From DATMTS01 sp035564555 (GTDB taxonomy: Bacteria; Actinomycetota; Actinomycetes; Actinomycetales; Microbacteriaceae): 39,364 nucleotides of DNA. Position numbers and translations under genes: made by a program. Within the stretch, counting starts at the first letter, position 1. Every line of letters starts with the position of its first letter. The stretch is taken from contig DATMTS010000028.1 of assembly GCA_035564555.1 (NCBI GenBank), positions 1-39,364 on the forward strand, given 5' to 3'. Shown piece after piece: positions 26,241 through 35,425 of the stretch. Under the pieces are notes generated by a model. That model was not told the origin of the DNA, made no database searches, and saw only the letters and a program-made list of their open reading frames with translations.

Positions 26241-26660
26241 TCAGGCGCCTCCTTCGTCCATTATCCCGTCAGCGCGAGTCGGCGGCTTGCCATCCCGGTC
26301 GCCGGCGTCGATCGCGTGGCCTGCATCATCCCCTTCCGAGCTGACCGCGCCCCCGCTGTGCGCCCAGGCATCCATGCCCCCTACGACGTTGGCCGCCGGG
26401 TAGTCGGCGGCCAGGAGTGCGTCGCGCACGAGCTCGGAGCGAACGCCGACGTGGCATATCACCACGATCTGCTCGTCGTCGGGAAGTTCGTGCTGTCGTG
26501 CCGCGAGCTCGTGCATCGGGATGTGATGCGCCTGTGGCGCGTGCCCTGCATCCCACTCGTACTGTTCCCGCACGTCGAGCAGCCAGACCCGCCCGGATGC
26601 GACGAGCTCGATCGCGCGCGCAGCCGTGATGTCCGTCTCATCGGGGCAAGAACCGGACAC
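26241..26660 (-). CDS. Rhodanese-like sulfurtransferase domain protein
   Basis: 139 residues, a single rhodanese domain plus an acidic tail. N-terminal strand/helix VWLLDVREQYEWDAGHAPQAHHIPM holds the CH2A-type Asp-Val-Arg; the active-site loop is CHVGVRS with the expected Cys, followed by NVVGGMDAW. The last about 35 residues (SEGDDAGHAIDAGDRDGKP) look disordered. GTG start 9 nt after secF; nearly abuts rel. In M. tuberculosis and Streptomyces the secF-relA interval holds apt instead. It could transfer sulfur or sense redox state; substrate unknown. Confidence 0.88.
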   Translation of the reverse strand: MSGSCPDETDITAARAIELVASGRVWLLDVREQYEWDAGHAPQAHHIPMHELAARQHELPDDEQIVVICHVGVRSELVRDALLAADYPAANVVGGMDAWAHSGGAVSSEGDDAGHAIDAGDRDGKPPTRADGIMDEGGA

Positions 26661-26669
26661 CGTCGTGTT

Positions 26670-27674
26670 CTATTCCGCCGCCGCCGGCAGCGGCGCCTTC
26701 GCCCGGGCGGTGAGCACCTTCTTGTCGTGCTTGCGGATAGCGGCCTCCGGCTCGCGGAATTCGGCGTACAGCGGAGCCGCGATGAAGATCGTGGAGTACG
26801 TGCCGATCAGGATTCCGATGAACAACGCCAGCGAGATGTCGCGCAGTGTGTCGGCGCCGAAGATCAGGGCCCCGATGAACAGGATCGCGCCGACCGGCAG
26901 CGCGGCGACCACTGCCGTGTTGATCGAGCGCACGAGCGTCTGGTTGACGGCGAGGTTCACCGATTCAGAGAACGTGCGTCGCACCAGGTCGCTGTCCTCG
27001 CGGGTGTTCTCCCGGATCTTGTCGAAGACCACGACGGTGTCATAGAGGGAGTATCCGAGGATCGTCAGGAATCCGATCATCGTCGCCGGTGTGATCTCGA
27101 ATCCAACCAGAGCGTAGATGCCGGCGGTGATGATGAGGTCGTGGAACAACGACAGGATCGCGGCCGCCGACATCTTCCACGTTCGGAAGTACAGGGCCAT
27201 CGCGATGAAGGCGAGCAGTAGGAAGACCACCAGGCCTTGGATCGCCTGCCGCGAGACGTCGGCACCCCAGCTCGGCCCGATGAACGAGGATGCGACGTTC
27301 GACTGCGAGACACCGTATGCCCGGCCGAGCGCGTCGGCGACCGCTTTGGTCTGGTCGGTCGTCAGTTGGTCGGTCGTCACGCGTACGCCGTTGTTGTTGA
27401 CGCTGGAGATCTGCACCGCGGCGCCGGGCTTCACCGACTGCACCGCCTGTTGAGCGAGCGCCTGATCGGTGGTCCTGGCGTTCGTGATCTGGAACTGGGA
27501 TCCGCCGCGGAAGTCGATGCCGAAGTTGAACCCGCCCTTCACGATCGGGATGAGGATCGAAAGGATCACCGCCACGACGGCTATCGCATACCAGAGTTTG
27601 CGTCCGCGGATGAATTGGATCGAGCGGGCGCCCGTGTAGAGGTCGTTGCCGAAGCGCTGGAAACGGGTGGCCAT
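26670..27674 (-). CDS. secF: Protein translocase subunit SecF
   Basis: Membrane subunit that with SecD uses the proton gradient to help complete Sec export. 334 residues with the six-helix RND-type layout: first helix AIAVVAVILSILIPIV, then the extracytoplasmic FNFGIDFRGGSQFQI domain, then helices including MIGFLTILGYSLYDTVVVFDKIRENT, a SecF signature, and VAALPVGAILFIGALIF. The ATG shares a base with the secD stop (TGATG). Confidence 0.96.
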   Translation of the reverse strand: MATRFQRFGNDLYTGARSIQFIRGRKLWYAIAVVAVILSILIPIVKGGFNFGIDFRGGSQFQITNARTTDQALAQQAVQSVKPGAAVQISSVNNNGVRVTTDQLTTDQTKAVADALGRAYGVSQSNVASSFIGPSWGADVSRQAIQGLVVFLLLAFIAMALYFRTWKMSAAAILSLFHDLIITAGIYALVGFEITPATMIGFLTILGYSLYDTVVVFDKIRENTREDSDLVRRTFSESVNLAVNQTLVRSINTAVVAALPVGAILFIGALIFGADTLRDISLALFIGILIGTYSTIFIAAPLYAEFREPEAAIRKHDKKVLTARAKAPLPAAAE

Positions 27675-29386
27675 CAGGATTCCTTCCCGTCATCCTTGGT
27701 ATCGGATGAGCCCTCGGAGGAGCCGACGAGTGCCGCGGCCTTGCGCTCCGCGATCGTCTGCCGTTTCGCCGCTTCGCGGCTGCTCGAGGCGATCTTGGTC
27801 TGGCTGGCGGTGGGCCGGAACTGCGCGGCACCGCGGTACACAGCGCCGAGCGCCTGGGGGTCGAGACCGGACCACGGGTTCCCGCTGCTGAAGAACCGGG
27901 TCTGAGCGAGCATCTGGAGCGTCGGATGGGTGAACAGGATCACGACGAGAACGTCGATCACGGTCGTCACGCCGAGCGTGAACGCAAAGCCCTGAACGTT
28001 TCCGACGGCGAGCACGTAGAGCACGATCGCGGCGAGCAGGTTGGTGGACTTCGACGCGTAGATGGTGCGTTTCGCGCGCTTCCAGCCGGCCTCGACCGCC
28101 GAGGAGAGCCCGCGCCCGTCTCGCAATTCGTCGCGTATTCGTTCGAAGTACACGATGAACGAGTCGGCGGTGAAGCCGATGGCCACGATCAGGCCCGCGA
28201 CGCCCGCCAAGGAGAGCCGGTAGTCGATGCGCCAGGAGAGGATCGTGATCACCAGGTAGGTCAGCAGAGCGGCGATCACGAGAGAGGTGATGGTGACCAG
28301 TCCGAGCAGGCGGTACTGGAACAGGGTGTAGATGACGACGAGCAGCAGCCCGATGATGCCGGCGATCAGGCCGCTGAGCAACTGCGACGAGCCCAGGGTC
28401 GCCGAGATGGTGTCGGAGCTCTGCACCTTGAAGCTGACCGGCAGCGCGCCGAACTTCAGCTGATCGGCGAGGGACTGCGCGGTGGTCTGGGTGAAGTTCC
28501 CGGTGATCTGCGGCTGGTCGGTGACGCCCTGCACGACCGGCGCCGTGATCACCCGCCCGTCGAGCACGGCGGCGAACTGGTTGCGCGGGGTCTCCAGCGC
28601 GATCAAGCGGCTTGAGACCTTCTCGAAGGCGGCTGCCCCCGTGCCGTTGAAGGTGATGTTCACGGCCCATTGGCCCGTGGTCGTGCCGCTCTGGGACGTG
28701 ACCAGCCCTGCAGTCGCGTTCGTGATGTCGGCGCCGTTCACCTCGACGGGGCCGAGCAGATATTTCGTGTTCGCATCGCACGTGATCAACGGCTTGGCGG
28801 CGGGCGCGACGTTCGTCGTGCCGTTCTTCAGCGATGTGCAGTCGAACGCGTTGTACTGGGCCTGCAACGCGGGTGTGATGTACGCCTTGTCGCTGCCGTT
28901 GCTCGGCTTCGTAGAAGGAGTCGACTGCAGCGTGGGTGCGGGTGAGGGGTACGGGGTCGTCTTGCCGTTGGTGCCGACGAAGGTGTTGCTCGGTGCGCCG
29001 GTGAGCAACACGGCGCGGAATTCCAGCTTCGACGACGATTTGATGCGGTTCAGGGTCGCTTGATCCGGCTTCCCGGGGATGGAGACGACGATGTTGTCGC
29101 TGCCCTGCGTCGACACCTGCGCCTCCGAGACGCCGGACGCGTCCACGCGTTCGCGGATGATGGAGACCGCCTGATTGAGTTCGTCGCTTGTGATCTGCGT
29201 GTTGTGCTCGGTGACCGGCGTGAGGATGATCTCAGTGCCGCCCTCGAGGTCGAGACCGAGCTTGGGCAGCCAGGAAGCGCCTCCCCACAGCACGCCGCCG
29301 CCGAGCACCGCGACGAGGACGGCCACGATGACGGCGAGCCAGATCAACGAGCGCGAAGCGCTCGTGACGGAAGACGACTTTGCCAC
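27674..29386 (-). CDS. secD: Protein translocase subunit SecD
   Basis: Partner of SecF, 570 residues, GTG start. N-terminal helix (LIWLAVIVAVLVAVLGGGVLW), large extracytoplasmic P1 domain beginning LGLDLEGGTEIIL, then P1-head and the C-terminal six-helix bundle with GVAGLIVAIGFTADSFIVYFERIRDELR. A Ser/Thr/Pro-rich segment (about 145-165, PYPSPAPTLQSTPSTKPSNG) lies in the external part, as in other actinobacterial SecD. The cytoplasmic C-terminal tail is charged and long. yajC-secD-secF is a standard unit. Confidence 0.96.
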   Translation of the reverse strand: MAKSSSVTSASRSLIWLAVIVAVLVAVLGGGVLWGGASWLPKLGLDLEGGTEIILTPVTEHNTQITSDELNQAVSIIRERVDASGVSEAQVSTQGSDNIVVSIPGKPDQATLNRIKSSSKLEFRAVLLTGAPSNTFVGTNGKTTPYPSPAPTLQSTPSTKPSNGSDKAYITPALQAQYNAFDCTSLKNGTTNVAPAAKPLITCDANTKYLLGPVEVNGADITNATAGLVTSQSGTTTGQWAVNITFNGTGAAAFEKVSSRLIALETPRNQFAAVLDGRVITAPVVQGVTDQPQITGNFTQTTAQSLADQLKFGALPVSFKVQSSDTISATLGSSQLLSGLIAGIIGLLLVVIYTLFQYRLLGLVTITSLVIAALLTYLVITILSWRIDYRLSLAGVAGLIVAIGFTADSFIVYFERIRDELRDGRGLSSAVEAGWKRAKRTIYASKSTNLLAAIVLYVLAVGNVQGFAFTLGVTTVIDVLVVILFTHPTLQMLAQTRFFSSGNPWSGLDPQALGAVYRGAAQFRPTASQTKIASSSREAAKRQTIAERKAAALVGSSEGSSDTKDDGKES

Positions 29387-29410
29387 GACAGGACTCAGCT
29401 TTCTACGCTC

Positions 29411-29439
29411 GTGCGGATGCCGGGGGGCGGCATCCGCAC
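29411..29439 (-). other. Perfect 12-bp hairpin between yajC and secD
   Basis: GTGCGGATGCCG (29411-29422) and CGGCATCCGCAC (29428-29439) form a perfect 12-bp stem with a 5-nt loop in the 66-bp yajC-secD gap. On the minus strand no T-run follows, so a partial terminator or an RNA-processing/stability element within the operon is more likely than a complete terminator. Confidence 0.7.
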
Positions 29440-29452
29440 GCAGGGGTGAGGG

Positions 29453-29872
29453 TTACGCCTTCGACTTGCCGTCTTCGTCGTCGTCGGATGCCGTCGGTGC
29501 GATCGATTCGCTCCGCTCGCCGTACTGCGGCTCGCTGCGGATTGCGTGGTCGGCGTTCAGCTCGGGCTCGGTGATCGCCGGTTCGGCCTCGTCGAGGGCT
29601 GCGGCTTCTTCGGTCGGCTCGACGACCCGGGTCACCGTCTGACGGTGCACCGTCAGGATGACGCCGTGGCCGGCGTCGAGTTCGACCTTGTTGTTCTCCG
29701 CATCGATGGAGAGCACCGTGCCGAACAGGCCGAAGTTGGTCATCACCTCTGCGCCGGGCGCAACCTTCTCCTGCAGCTCCGACGCCTGCTTCTGCCGCTT
29801 GCGGCTGCTTCGGAACATGAAGAAGATGAGCAGCGCCAGGATGACGAGCATGCCAATAGTTATCGGGTCCAT
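29453..29872 (-). CDS. yajC: Preprotein translocase accessory subunit YajC
   Basis: 139 residues from the ATG at 29872 (MDPITIGMLVILALLIFFMF), with one transmembrane helix, a basic stop-transfer segment RSSRKRQKQ and the YajC core VAPGAEVMTNFGLFGTVLSI. The C-terminal about 50 residues are acidic and longer than in E. coli YajC (110 residues). AGG lies 4 nt before the ATG; an in-frame ATG at 29917 would add 15 non-family residues. A loose ATGAGG/CCTCAT inverted repeat (29893-29922) lies in the leader. Confidence 0.92.
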   Translation of the reverse strand: MDPITIGMLVILALLIFFMFRSSRKRQKQASELQEKVAPGAEVMTNFGLFGTVLSIDAENNKVELDAGHGVILTVHRQTVTRVVEPTEEAAALDEAEPAITEPELNADHAIRSEPQYGERSESIAPTASDDDEDGKSKA

Positions 29873-29955
29873 GTGACCTGGGATTCCTTCCAATGAGGGG
29901 CGTGAGAAAACAACCACCTCATGTACGAATGTGGGGCTGCGGGGCCAAGTATGGA

Positions 29956-31101
29956 TTATAGGTTATCGGTGAACAGCGCTTGCTGTGACCTGGAGGTCTC
30001 GATCGAGGCGTTCGGCCGGGGCGTGAGCCCGAAATGACGCCACGCCGCGGCGGTGGCGACCCTGCCCCGCGGGGTGCGTGAGATCAACCCGATGCGCACC
30101 AGGAACGGCTCGACCACCGACTCGATCGTCTCCGCCTCCTCGCCGACGGAGACGGAGAGCGTCGAGAGTCCCACCGGTCCCCCGTCGAACCGGGTCATGA
30201 TGATGTCCATCACGGCTCGGTCCAGGCGGTCCAGACCGAGGGCATCCACGTCGTAGAGGTCGAGAGCGGCGTGCACCGCCGCCAGATCGGCGGCGCCGAC
30301 GGCCTTCGCTCCGCCTGCGCCGGCAGCGTTGTCTGAGCCGGCACCGCGGCTCGCGCTCGTCGAGGGGCCGTGTACCAGAGCGTAGTCGCGCACCCGGCGC
30401 AGCAGTCGATTGGCGATCCGAGGGGTCCCACGGCACCGGCCCGCGATCTCGGCGATGGCATCCTTGCCGATCGGGAAGTCGAGCAGCGCGGCCGCACGGG
30501 TCAGCACCTGCTGCAGTTCGCCCTCGTCGTAGAACTCGAGGTGCGCCGTGAAACCGAATCGGTCGCGCAGGGGGTTCGGCAGCAGACCCGAGCGTGTCGT
30601 GGCGCCGACCAGGGTGAACGGAGCAAGATCAAGCGGGATCGACGTCGCGCCCGCCCCCTTGCCGACCATGATGTCGATGCGGAAATCCTCCATCGCGAGG
30701 TACAGCATCTCTTCGGCGCTGCGGGCCATGCGGTGGATCTCGTCGATGAACAGCACCTCGCCGGGGACCAGCGACGACAGCACGGCGGCAAGATCGCCCG
30801 CATGCTGAATCGCCGGGCCGCTCGACATTCGCAACGGCCGGTTGCTTTCGTGCGCGACGATCATGGCGAGGGTCGTCTTGCCCAGGCCGGGCGGGCCGGC
30901 GAGCAGGATGTGGTCGGGGGTGCGCTCCTGCATCTGAGCCGCGGTGAGCAGCAGTTGCAATTGCCCGCGCACCTTCTTCTGACCCACGAACTCCGCGAGA
31001 CTGCGCGGACGCAACGCGCCTTCGAATGCCAGTTCCGAGTCCGAGAGCGCCTCGGGTGCAGTGACGTCCGCGGGCCCGGGGCCCATGCCGGCGTCGCTCA
31101 T
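29956..31101 (-). CDS. ruvB: Holliday junction branch migration helicase RuvB
   Basis: AAA+ motor of the RuvABC resolvasome, 381 residues. Start ATG 31101, overlapping the ruvA stop as ATGA; the frame continues upstream through ruvA only as shadow. Family sequence: LRPRSLAEFVGQ, Walker A GPPGLGKTT (69-77), Walker B LFIDEIHRM, ATTRSGLLPNPLRDRFG with sensor and arginine finger. The C-terminal wing domain has DGGPVGLSTLSVSVGE. Odd: about 25 extra residues (GPSTSASRGAGSDNAAGAGG, from about 244) sit between RDYALVH and DLAAVHAALDLYDVDALGLD, where most RuvB proteins are contiguous. Confidence 0.96.
   Translation of the reverse strand: MSDAGMGPGPADVTAPEALSDSELAFEGALRPRSLAEFVGQKKVRGQLQLLLTAAQMQERTPDHILLAGPPGLGKTTLAMIVAHESNRPLRMSSGPAIQHAGDLAAVLSSLVPGEVLFIDEIHRMARSAEEMLYLAMEDFRIDIMVGKGAGATSIPLDLAPFTLVGATTRSGLLPNPLRDRFGFTAHLEFYDEGELQQVLTRAAALLDFPIGKDAIAEIAGRCRGTPRIANRLLRRVRDYALVHGPSTSASRGAGSDNAAGAGGAKAVGAADLAAVHAALDLYDVDALGLDRLDRAVMDIIMTRFDGGPVGLSTLSVSVGEEAETIESVVEPFLVRIGLISRTPRGRVATAAAWRHFGLTPRPNASIETSRSQQALFTDNL
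30352..30369. repeat. 18-nt element at the RuvB insert (copy 1)
   Basis: CGCGCTCGTCGAGGGGCC matches 36982-36999 in thrS at 16 of 18 positions. Both are read in the same frame and begin a Gly/Ala-rich insert with GPST-x-A. May be a degenerate dispersed repeat. Confidence 0.4.
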
Positions 31102-31733
31102 GCCCGGCTCCTGCTGTCCGCATCGGCTACGGTGTGTCCGCTGGCGGGCCCGAGGCGGCCGAGGGCGAGCCGCAACAGAGCCGGAACGGCGGCATCCGGA
31201 TTCTCGGCGAGGGTCTCTGCGACGACGTCCTGCGCGACCCGCTCCGACCAGCCGAGACCGGTGAGCGCGGTGATCACGCTCTGCGACGCGGTCGAGACCG
31301 GGGGCGCGATCGTGGATGTCGCCGCGCGCTTGGTCGCGAACACCTTTCCGGTCAGCGACACGACGATGAGCTTGGCGGTCTTCGGTCCGATGCCCGATAC
31401 CTTGCGGAACACCGCGTCGTCTTCGGCCGCCACGGCGTCGGCTATCTGATCCGGAGCGAGCACGGCGAGCACTCCCATCGCAGACTTGGGACCGACGCCG
31501 GTGACGGCCGTGAGCAGCTCGAAGAGCTCCAATTGGGCGGGCTCGGCGAATCCGAACAGAGCGAGCGAGTCTTCCCGCACGACCAGGGAGGTGAGCATGC
31601 TCGCCTCGTGGCCCACGCGCAGGCCCAGGGCATGCTCCGGGGTGATCTGCACGGCGAACCCGACCCCGCCGACCTCGATCACGGCGCGGGAACCGGCTGC
31701 GGCCAACACGATGCCGCGGAGGGAGGAGATCAC
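31098..31733 (-). CDS. ruvA: Holliday junction-binding protein RuvA
   Basis: Binds four-way junctions and loads RuvB. 211 residues, GTG start (VISSLRGIVLAA). Domain I OB-fold about 1-62, domain II with two helix-hairpin-helix motifs (LLTAVTGVGPKSAMGVL and KVSGIGPKTAKLIVV), and a C-terminal domain III that contacts RuvB (SVITALTGLGWSERVAQDVV). Lies 37 nt after ruvC. Confidence 0.96.
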   Translation of the reverse strand: MISSLRGIVLAAAGSRAVIEVGGVGFAVQITPEHALGLRVGHEASMLTSLVVREDSLALFGFAEPAQLELFELLTAVTGVGPKSAMGVLAVLAPDQIADAVAAEDDAVFRKVSGIGPKTAKLIVVSLTGKVFATKRAATSTIAPPVSTASQSVITALTGLGWSERVAQDVVAETLAENPDAAVPALLRLALGRLGPASGHTVADADSRSRA

Positions 31734-31770
31734 GCACTCAGCCTAAGCGGCCGCACCGACAGAGCGGGGT

Positions 31771-32391
31771 TCATCGGCCGGGCGTCGCAGGGTCGATCGG
31801 AGCGGTTCGCGGCATCCCGCGAGCGGCGCGCGCCGCTGTACCCCGCTCCGCAGCCTGCCACGCGCGCTGCGCCGGGGTGAGCCCTTCACCCGCGGTTCCG
31901 GGCGCGACCGCCAGCGGAGCCCGCCAAGCGTGACAGATCGCCAGGGCGAGGGCGTCGGCGGCGTCCGCGGGTTGCGGCACGGCATCCAGGTTCAGGATGC
32001 GCGCAACCATCGCCTGCACCTGCTTCTTGTTCGCCGCGCCGTAGCCGGTGATGGCCGCCTTGACCTCGGTCGGCGTGTGCAGCGCGACGGCCAGGCGTCT
32101 GCGGGCCGCCACATGCAGTGCCACCCCGCTGACCTGCGCCGTTCCCATCACGGTGCGCAGATTGTGCTGGGCGAAGACGCGCTCGATGGCGACGACCTGC
32201 GGGTGGTAGGTGTCGAGTACTTCTTCGATGCCGTCGCCGACCGTCAACAGCCGCTGCTCGAGGTGCATCTCATGCGGTGTTCGCACCACACCGACGTAGA
32301 CCAGCGCCGCCGATCGGTCGCGGTCGACGTCGACCACGCCGACGCCGCAGCGGGTCAGCCCCGGATCGATGCCGAGGACCCGCAGCGTCAT
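31771..32391 (-). CDS. ruvC: Holliday junction resolvase RuvC
   Basis: Endonuclease that cleaves Holliday junctions. 206 residues; RNase H-like core begins VLGIDPGLTRCGVGVVD (catalytic Asp9). The VVAIERVFAQHNLRTVM segment supplies the catalytic Glu, and DAADALALAICHAW the C-terminal acidic pair. A C-terminal extension of about 30 Ala/Arg/Pro-rich residues exceeds the usual 173-residue length. Starts 3 nt after the yebC stop. Confidence 0.96.
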   Translation of the reverse strand: MTLRVLGIDPGLTRCGVGVVDVDRDRSAALVYVGVVRTPHEMHLEQRLLTVGDGIEEVLDTYHPQVVAIERVFAQHNLRTVMGTAQVSGVALHVAARRRLAVALHTPTEVKAAITGYGAANKKQVQAMVARILNLDAVPQPADAADALALAICHAWRAPLAVAPGTAGEGLTPAQRAWQAAERGTAARAARGMPRTAPIDPATPGR

Positions 32392-32394
32392 CTG

Positions 32395-33153
32395 CTACTC
32401 GTCGTTCTCGAGCTCGGCCTGCACCGCGGGGCTCAGGTCGAGGTTCGTGTAGACGTTCTGCACGTCGTCGGAGTCTTCGAGGGCGTCGATCAGTCGGAAC
32501 ACCTTGCGAGCCGTGTCGGCGTCGACCTCGATCTTGACCTGTGGCACGAACTCGACATCGGCCGAGTCGTAATCGATGCCGGCATCTTGCAAGGCCGCGC
32601 GTGTCGGCACCAGGTCGGTGGCCTCGGTGAGCACCTCGAAGCCGTCGCCCTGCGCAGTGACCTCTTCGGCGCCGGCGTCGAGCACCGCGGTGAGGATCTG
32701 GTCTTCGTCGGTGTGTTCGCCCGGTACGACGATGACGCCCTTGCGGTGGAAGTTGTAGGACACGGAGCCGGGATCGGCCATGGTGCCGCCGTTGCGGGTC
32801 ATGGCCGTGCGCACATCGGCCGCGGCACGGTTCTTGTTGTCGGTGAGGCACTCGATGAGCAGGGCGACACCGTTCGGGCCATAGCCCTCGTACATGATCG
32901 TCGCGTAGTCGATCGACTCGCCGCTGAGCCCTGCACCGCGCTTGATGGCACGGTCGATGTTGTCGTTGGGTACGGAGGTCTTCTTCGCCTTCTGCACCGC
33001 GTCGACCAAGGTCGGATTACCGGAGAGATCGGCGCCGCCCATCTTCGCGGCGACCTCGATGTTCTTGATCAGCTTGGCGAACGACTTGGCGCGCCGCTGG
33101 TCGATGACCGCCTTCTTGTGCTTGGTCGTTGCCCATTTGGAGTGTCCGGACAC
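32395..33153 (-). CDS. YebC/PmpR-family transcriptional regulator
   Basis: 252 residues from the GTG at 33153-33151 (VSGHSKWATTKHKKAVIDQR), the family's usual opening. Continues KSFAKLIKNIEVAAKMGG, VPNDNIDRAIKRG and YEGYGPNGVALLIECLTDN, all standard. Some members regulate genes; others relieve ribosome stalling at proline motifs, so the exact role is unsettled. GGGAG lies 5 nt before the GTG. First gene of the yebC-ruvC-ruvA-ruvB group. Confidence 0.95.
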   Translation of the reverse strand: MSGHSKWATTKHKKAVIDQRRAKSFAKLIKNIEVAAKMGGADLSGNPTLVDAVQKAKKTSVPNDNIDRAIKRGAGLSGESIDYATIMYEGYGPNGVALLIECLTDNKNRAAADVRTAMTRNGGTMADPGSVSYNFHRKGVIVVPGEHTDEDQILTAVLDAGAEEVTAQGDGFEVLTEATDLVPTRAALQDAGIDYDSADVEFVPQVKIEVDADTARKVFRLIDALEDSDDVQNVYTNLDLSPAVQAELENDE

Positions 33154-33184
33154 AGTGCTCCCTGCTCGGTGAAAGATCCGGTCC

Positions 33185-33190
33185 ATTCTA
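33185..33190 (-). promoter_or_regulatory. Candidate -10 for the yebC-ruvCAB unit
   Basis: TAGAAT (five of six consensus matches) lies on the minus strand 31 nt upstream of the yebC start, within the 78-bp gap after pdxT; it is part of the palindrome TTCTAGAA. No clear -35 at 16-18 bp. Confidence 0.35.
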
Positions 33191-33231
33191 GAACAGGCCT
33201 CGTGCGGCCGGTCGCAGCGAGAATGGTCGCG

Positions 33232-33841
33232 TCAAACGTGTGCGGCGACGGCGACCTTGCTCAGGAAGTACTCGTGGAACCGGGTGTCGCCGGTCATCTC
33301 CGGGTGGAACGAGGTGCCGACCAGGTTGCCTTGCTCCACAGCGACGACGCGGCCGTCAGCCAACGCCGCGAGCGGTGTCGCCGCGTCCCCGACCGTCTCG
33401 ACGATGGGGGCCCGAATGAACACCGCATGCATGGGCTCATCCCCCACGGCCGGAATATCCAGGTCGGTCTCGAACGATTCGAGTTGCGAGCCGAACGCGT
33501 TGCGTCGCACCGTGACGTCGATTCCGCCGAGACTCTGCTGGCCATCGATCGCGTCGAGCACGCGGTCGGCAAGCATGATCAGCCCGGCGCACGTGCCGTA
33601 CACCGGCAACCCGCCCGCGATCGCTGCTCGGAGCGGCTGAAACAGCCCGAACGTTCGCGCGAGCTTGTCCATCACGCTGGACTCGCCGCCGGGGATCACC
33701 AGCCCGGAGACGGACGCCAACTCCGACGGCCTGCGCACGGCCACGGCATCCGCACCGAGACCGCGGAGCACCGCAAGGTGCTCTCGGAAGTCGCCCTGCA
33801 GGGCGAGGACTCCGACGTGCGGCGAGGATGCCGGCCGGCCG

Positions 33842-33852
<11 letters not shown>
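33232..33852 (-). CDS. pdxT: Pyridoxal 5'-phosphate synthase glutaminase subunit PdxT
   Basis: Class I glutamine amidotransferase that feeds ammonia to PdxS. 206 residues from a GTG at 33852, overlapping the pdxS end by 11 nt. Conserved features: VGVLALQGDFREH, IPGGESS, nucleophile Cys in YGTCAGLIML, and SFHPEMTGD with the catalytic His-Glu pair. All three catalytic residues are present. Confidence 0.96.
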
Positions 33853-34747
<895 letters not shown>

Positions 34748-34754
34748 ATCCTCA

Positions 34755-34760
34755 ATCCTA
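34755..34760 (-). promoter_or_regulatory. Candidate -10 immediately upstream of pdxS
   Basis: TAGGAT on the minus strand ends 7 nt before the pdxS ATG. If used, the transcript would start at or next to the ATG (leaderless), a pattern frequent in actinobacteria. No -35 match was found, and the stop codon of a relic frame overlaps it. Confidence 0.3.
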
Positions 34761-34832
34761 CGTGTTCAGGCGCTGGGTGATTTCCTGCTCCGCTGCCGAC
34801 GGCACGGGGTCGTCCGCGCTCGGATGCGTCAG
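34758..34832 (-). pseudogene. Coding-like scrap between the HIT gene and pdxS
   Basis: Directly after the HIT stop, in the +1 frame, 24 sense codons read LTHPSADDPVPSAAEQEITQ and on to a TAG 10 nt before pdxS. Twenty-one of 24 third positions are G or C, and the composition resembles a real C-terminal helix. It has no start of its own. It may be the tail of a deleted gene or a frameshifted extension of the HIT protein. Confidence 0.25.
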
Positions 34833-35425
34833 CCGCCGGTCGGCCAAGCGCCTGCGATCGCCTCGCGCACCTCGCCGAGCAACTGCGGCAGTGCTTTGGT
34901 CTTCGCGACGATCGGCAGAAAGTTGGCGTCCGCCGCCCACCGCGGAACGACGTGCTGATGCAGGTGCGATGCGATGCCCGCGCCAGCGATCTCGCCCTGG
35001 TTCATGCCGATGTTGTAGCCGTCGTTGCGCGCGACTTCGCGGATCACGCGCATCGCGGTCTGGGTGACCGAGGCGATCTCTGCCGTCTCCTCAGCCATGG
35101 CGTCGTCGTACAGCGAAACGTGTCGGTACGGGCAGACCAGCAGGTGCCCGCTGTTGTACGGGAACAGATTGAGCAGCGCGTACACCGTGCGCCCGCGATG
35201 CACGATGAGCGATTCCTCGTCGGACAACGTCGGCGCAACGCAGAACGGGCAGTCCTCCCCATGCGGAGACTGCTGACCCTGGTTGATGTAGACCATCCGG
35301 TGCGGCGTCCACAGACGCTGGAACGCGTCGGGCACACCGACCAGGTGGCTGGGGTCGACGAGTTCGGGAGCGACCTGCTCGCCCGGTCGGTGCTCGCCGT
35401 AGTCGCCGATGCTCAGGCGGGCCAT
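34829..35425 (-). CDS. HIT-family nucleotide hydrolase/phosphorylase
   Basis: 198 residues. The histidine triad is SHLHQHVVPRW. An upstream CPFC pair (residues 59-62) probably binds zinc with histidines, as in Ap4A phosphorylase-like actinobacterial members. NLFPYNSGHLLVCPYRH is the usual nucleotide-binding strand region. It starts inside the end of thrS (13-bp overlap), the same order as Rv2614c-Rv2613c in M. tuberculosis. Substrate likely a dinucleoside polyphosphate or AMP derivative. Confidence 0.92.
   Translation of the reverse strand: MARLSIGDYGEHRPGEQVAPELVDPSHLVGVPDAFQRLWTPHRMVYINQGQQSPHGEDCPFCVAPTLSDEESLIVHRGRTVYALLNLFPYNSGHLLVCPYRHVSLYDDAMAEETAEIASVTQTAMRVIREVARNDGYNIGMNQGEIAGAGIASHLHQHVVPRWAADANFLPIVAKTKALPQLLGEVREAIAGAWPTGG

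Noticed and set aside
31102..31737. Upstream extension of the ruvB frame across ruvA
   Set aside because: Shadow of ruvA; the ATGA overlap marks the real start.
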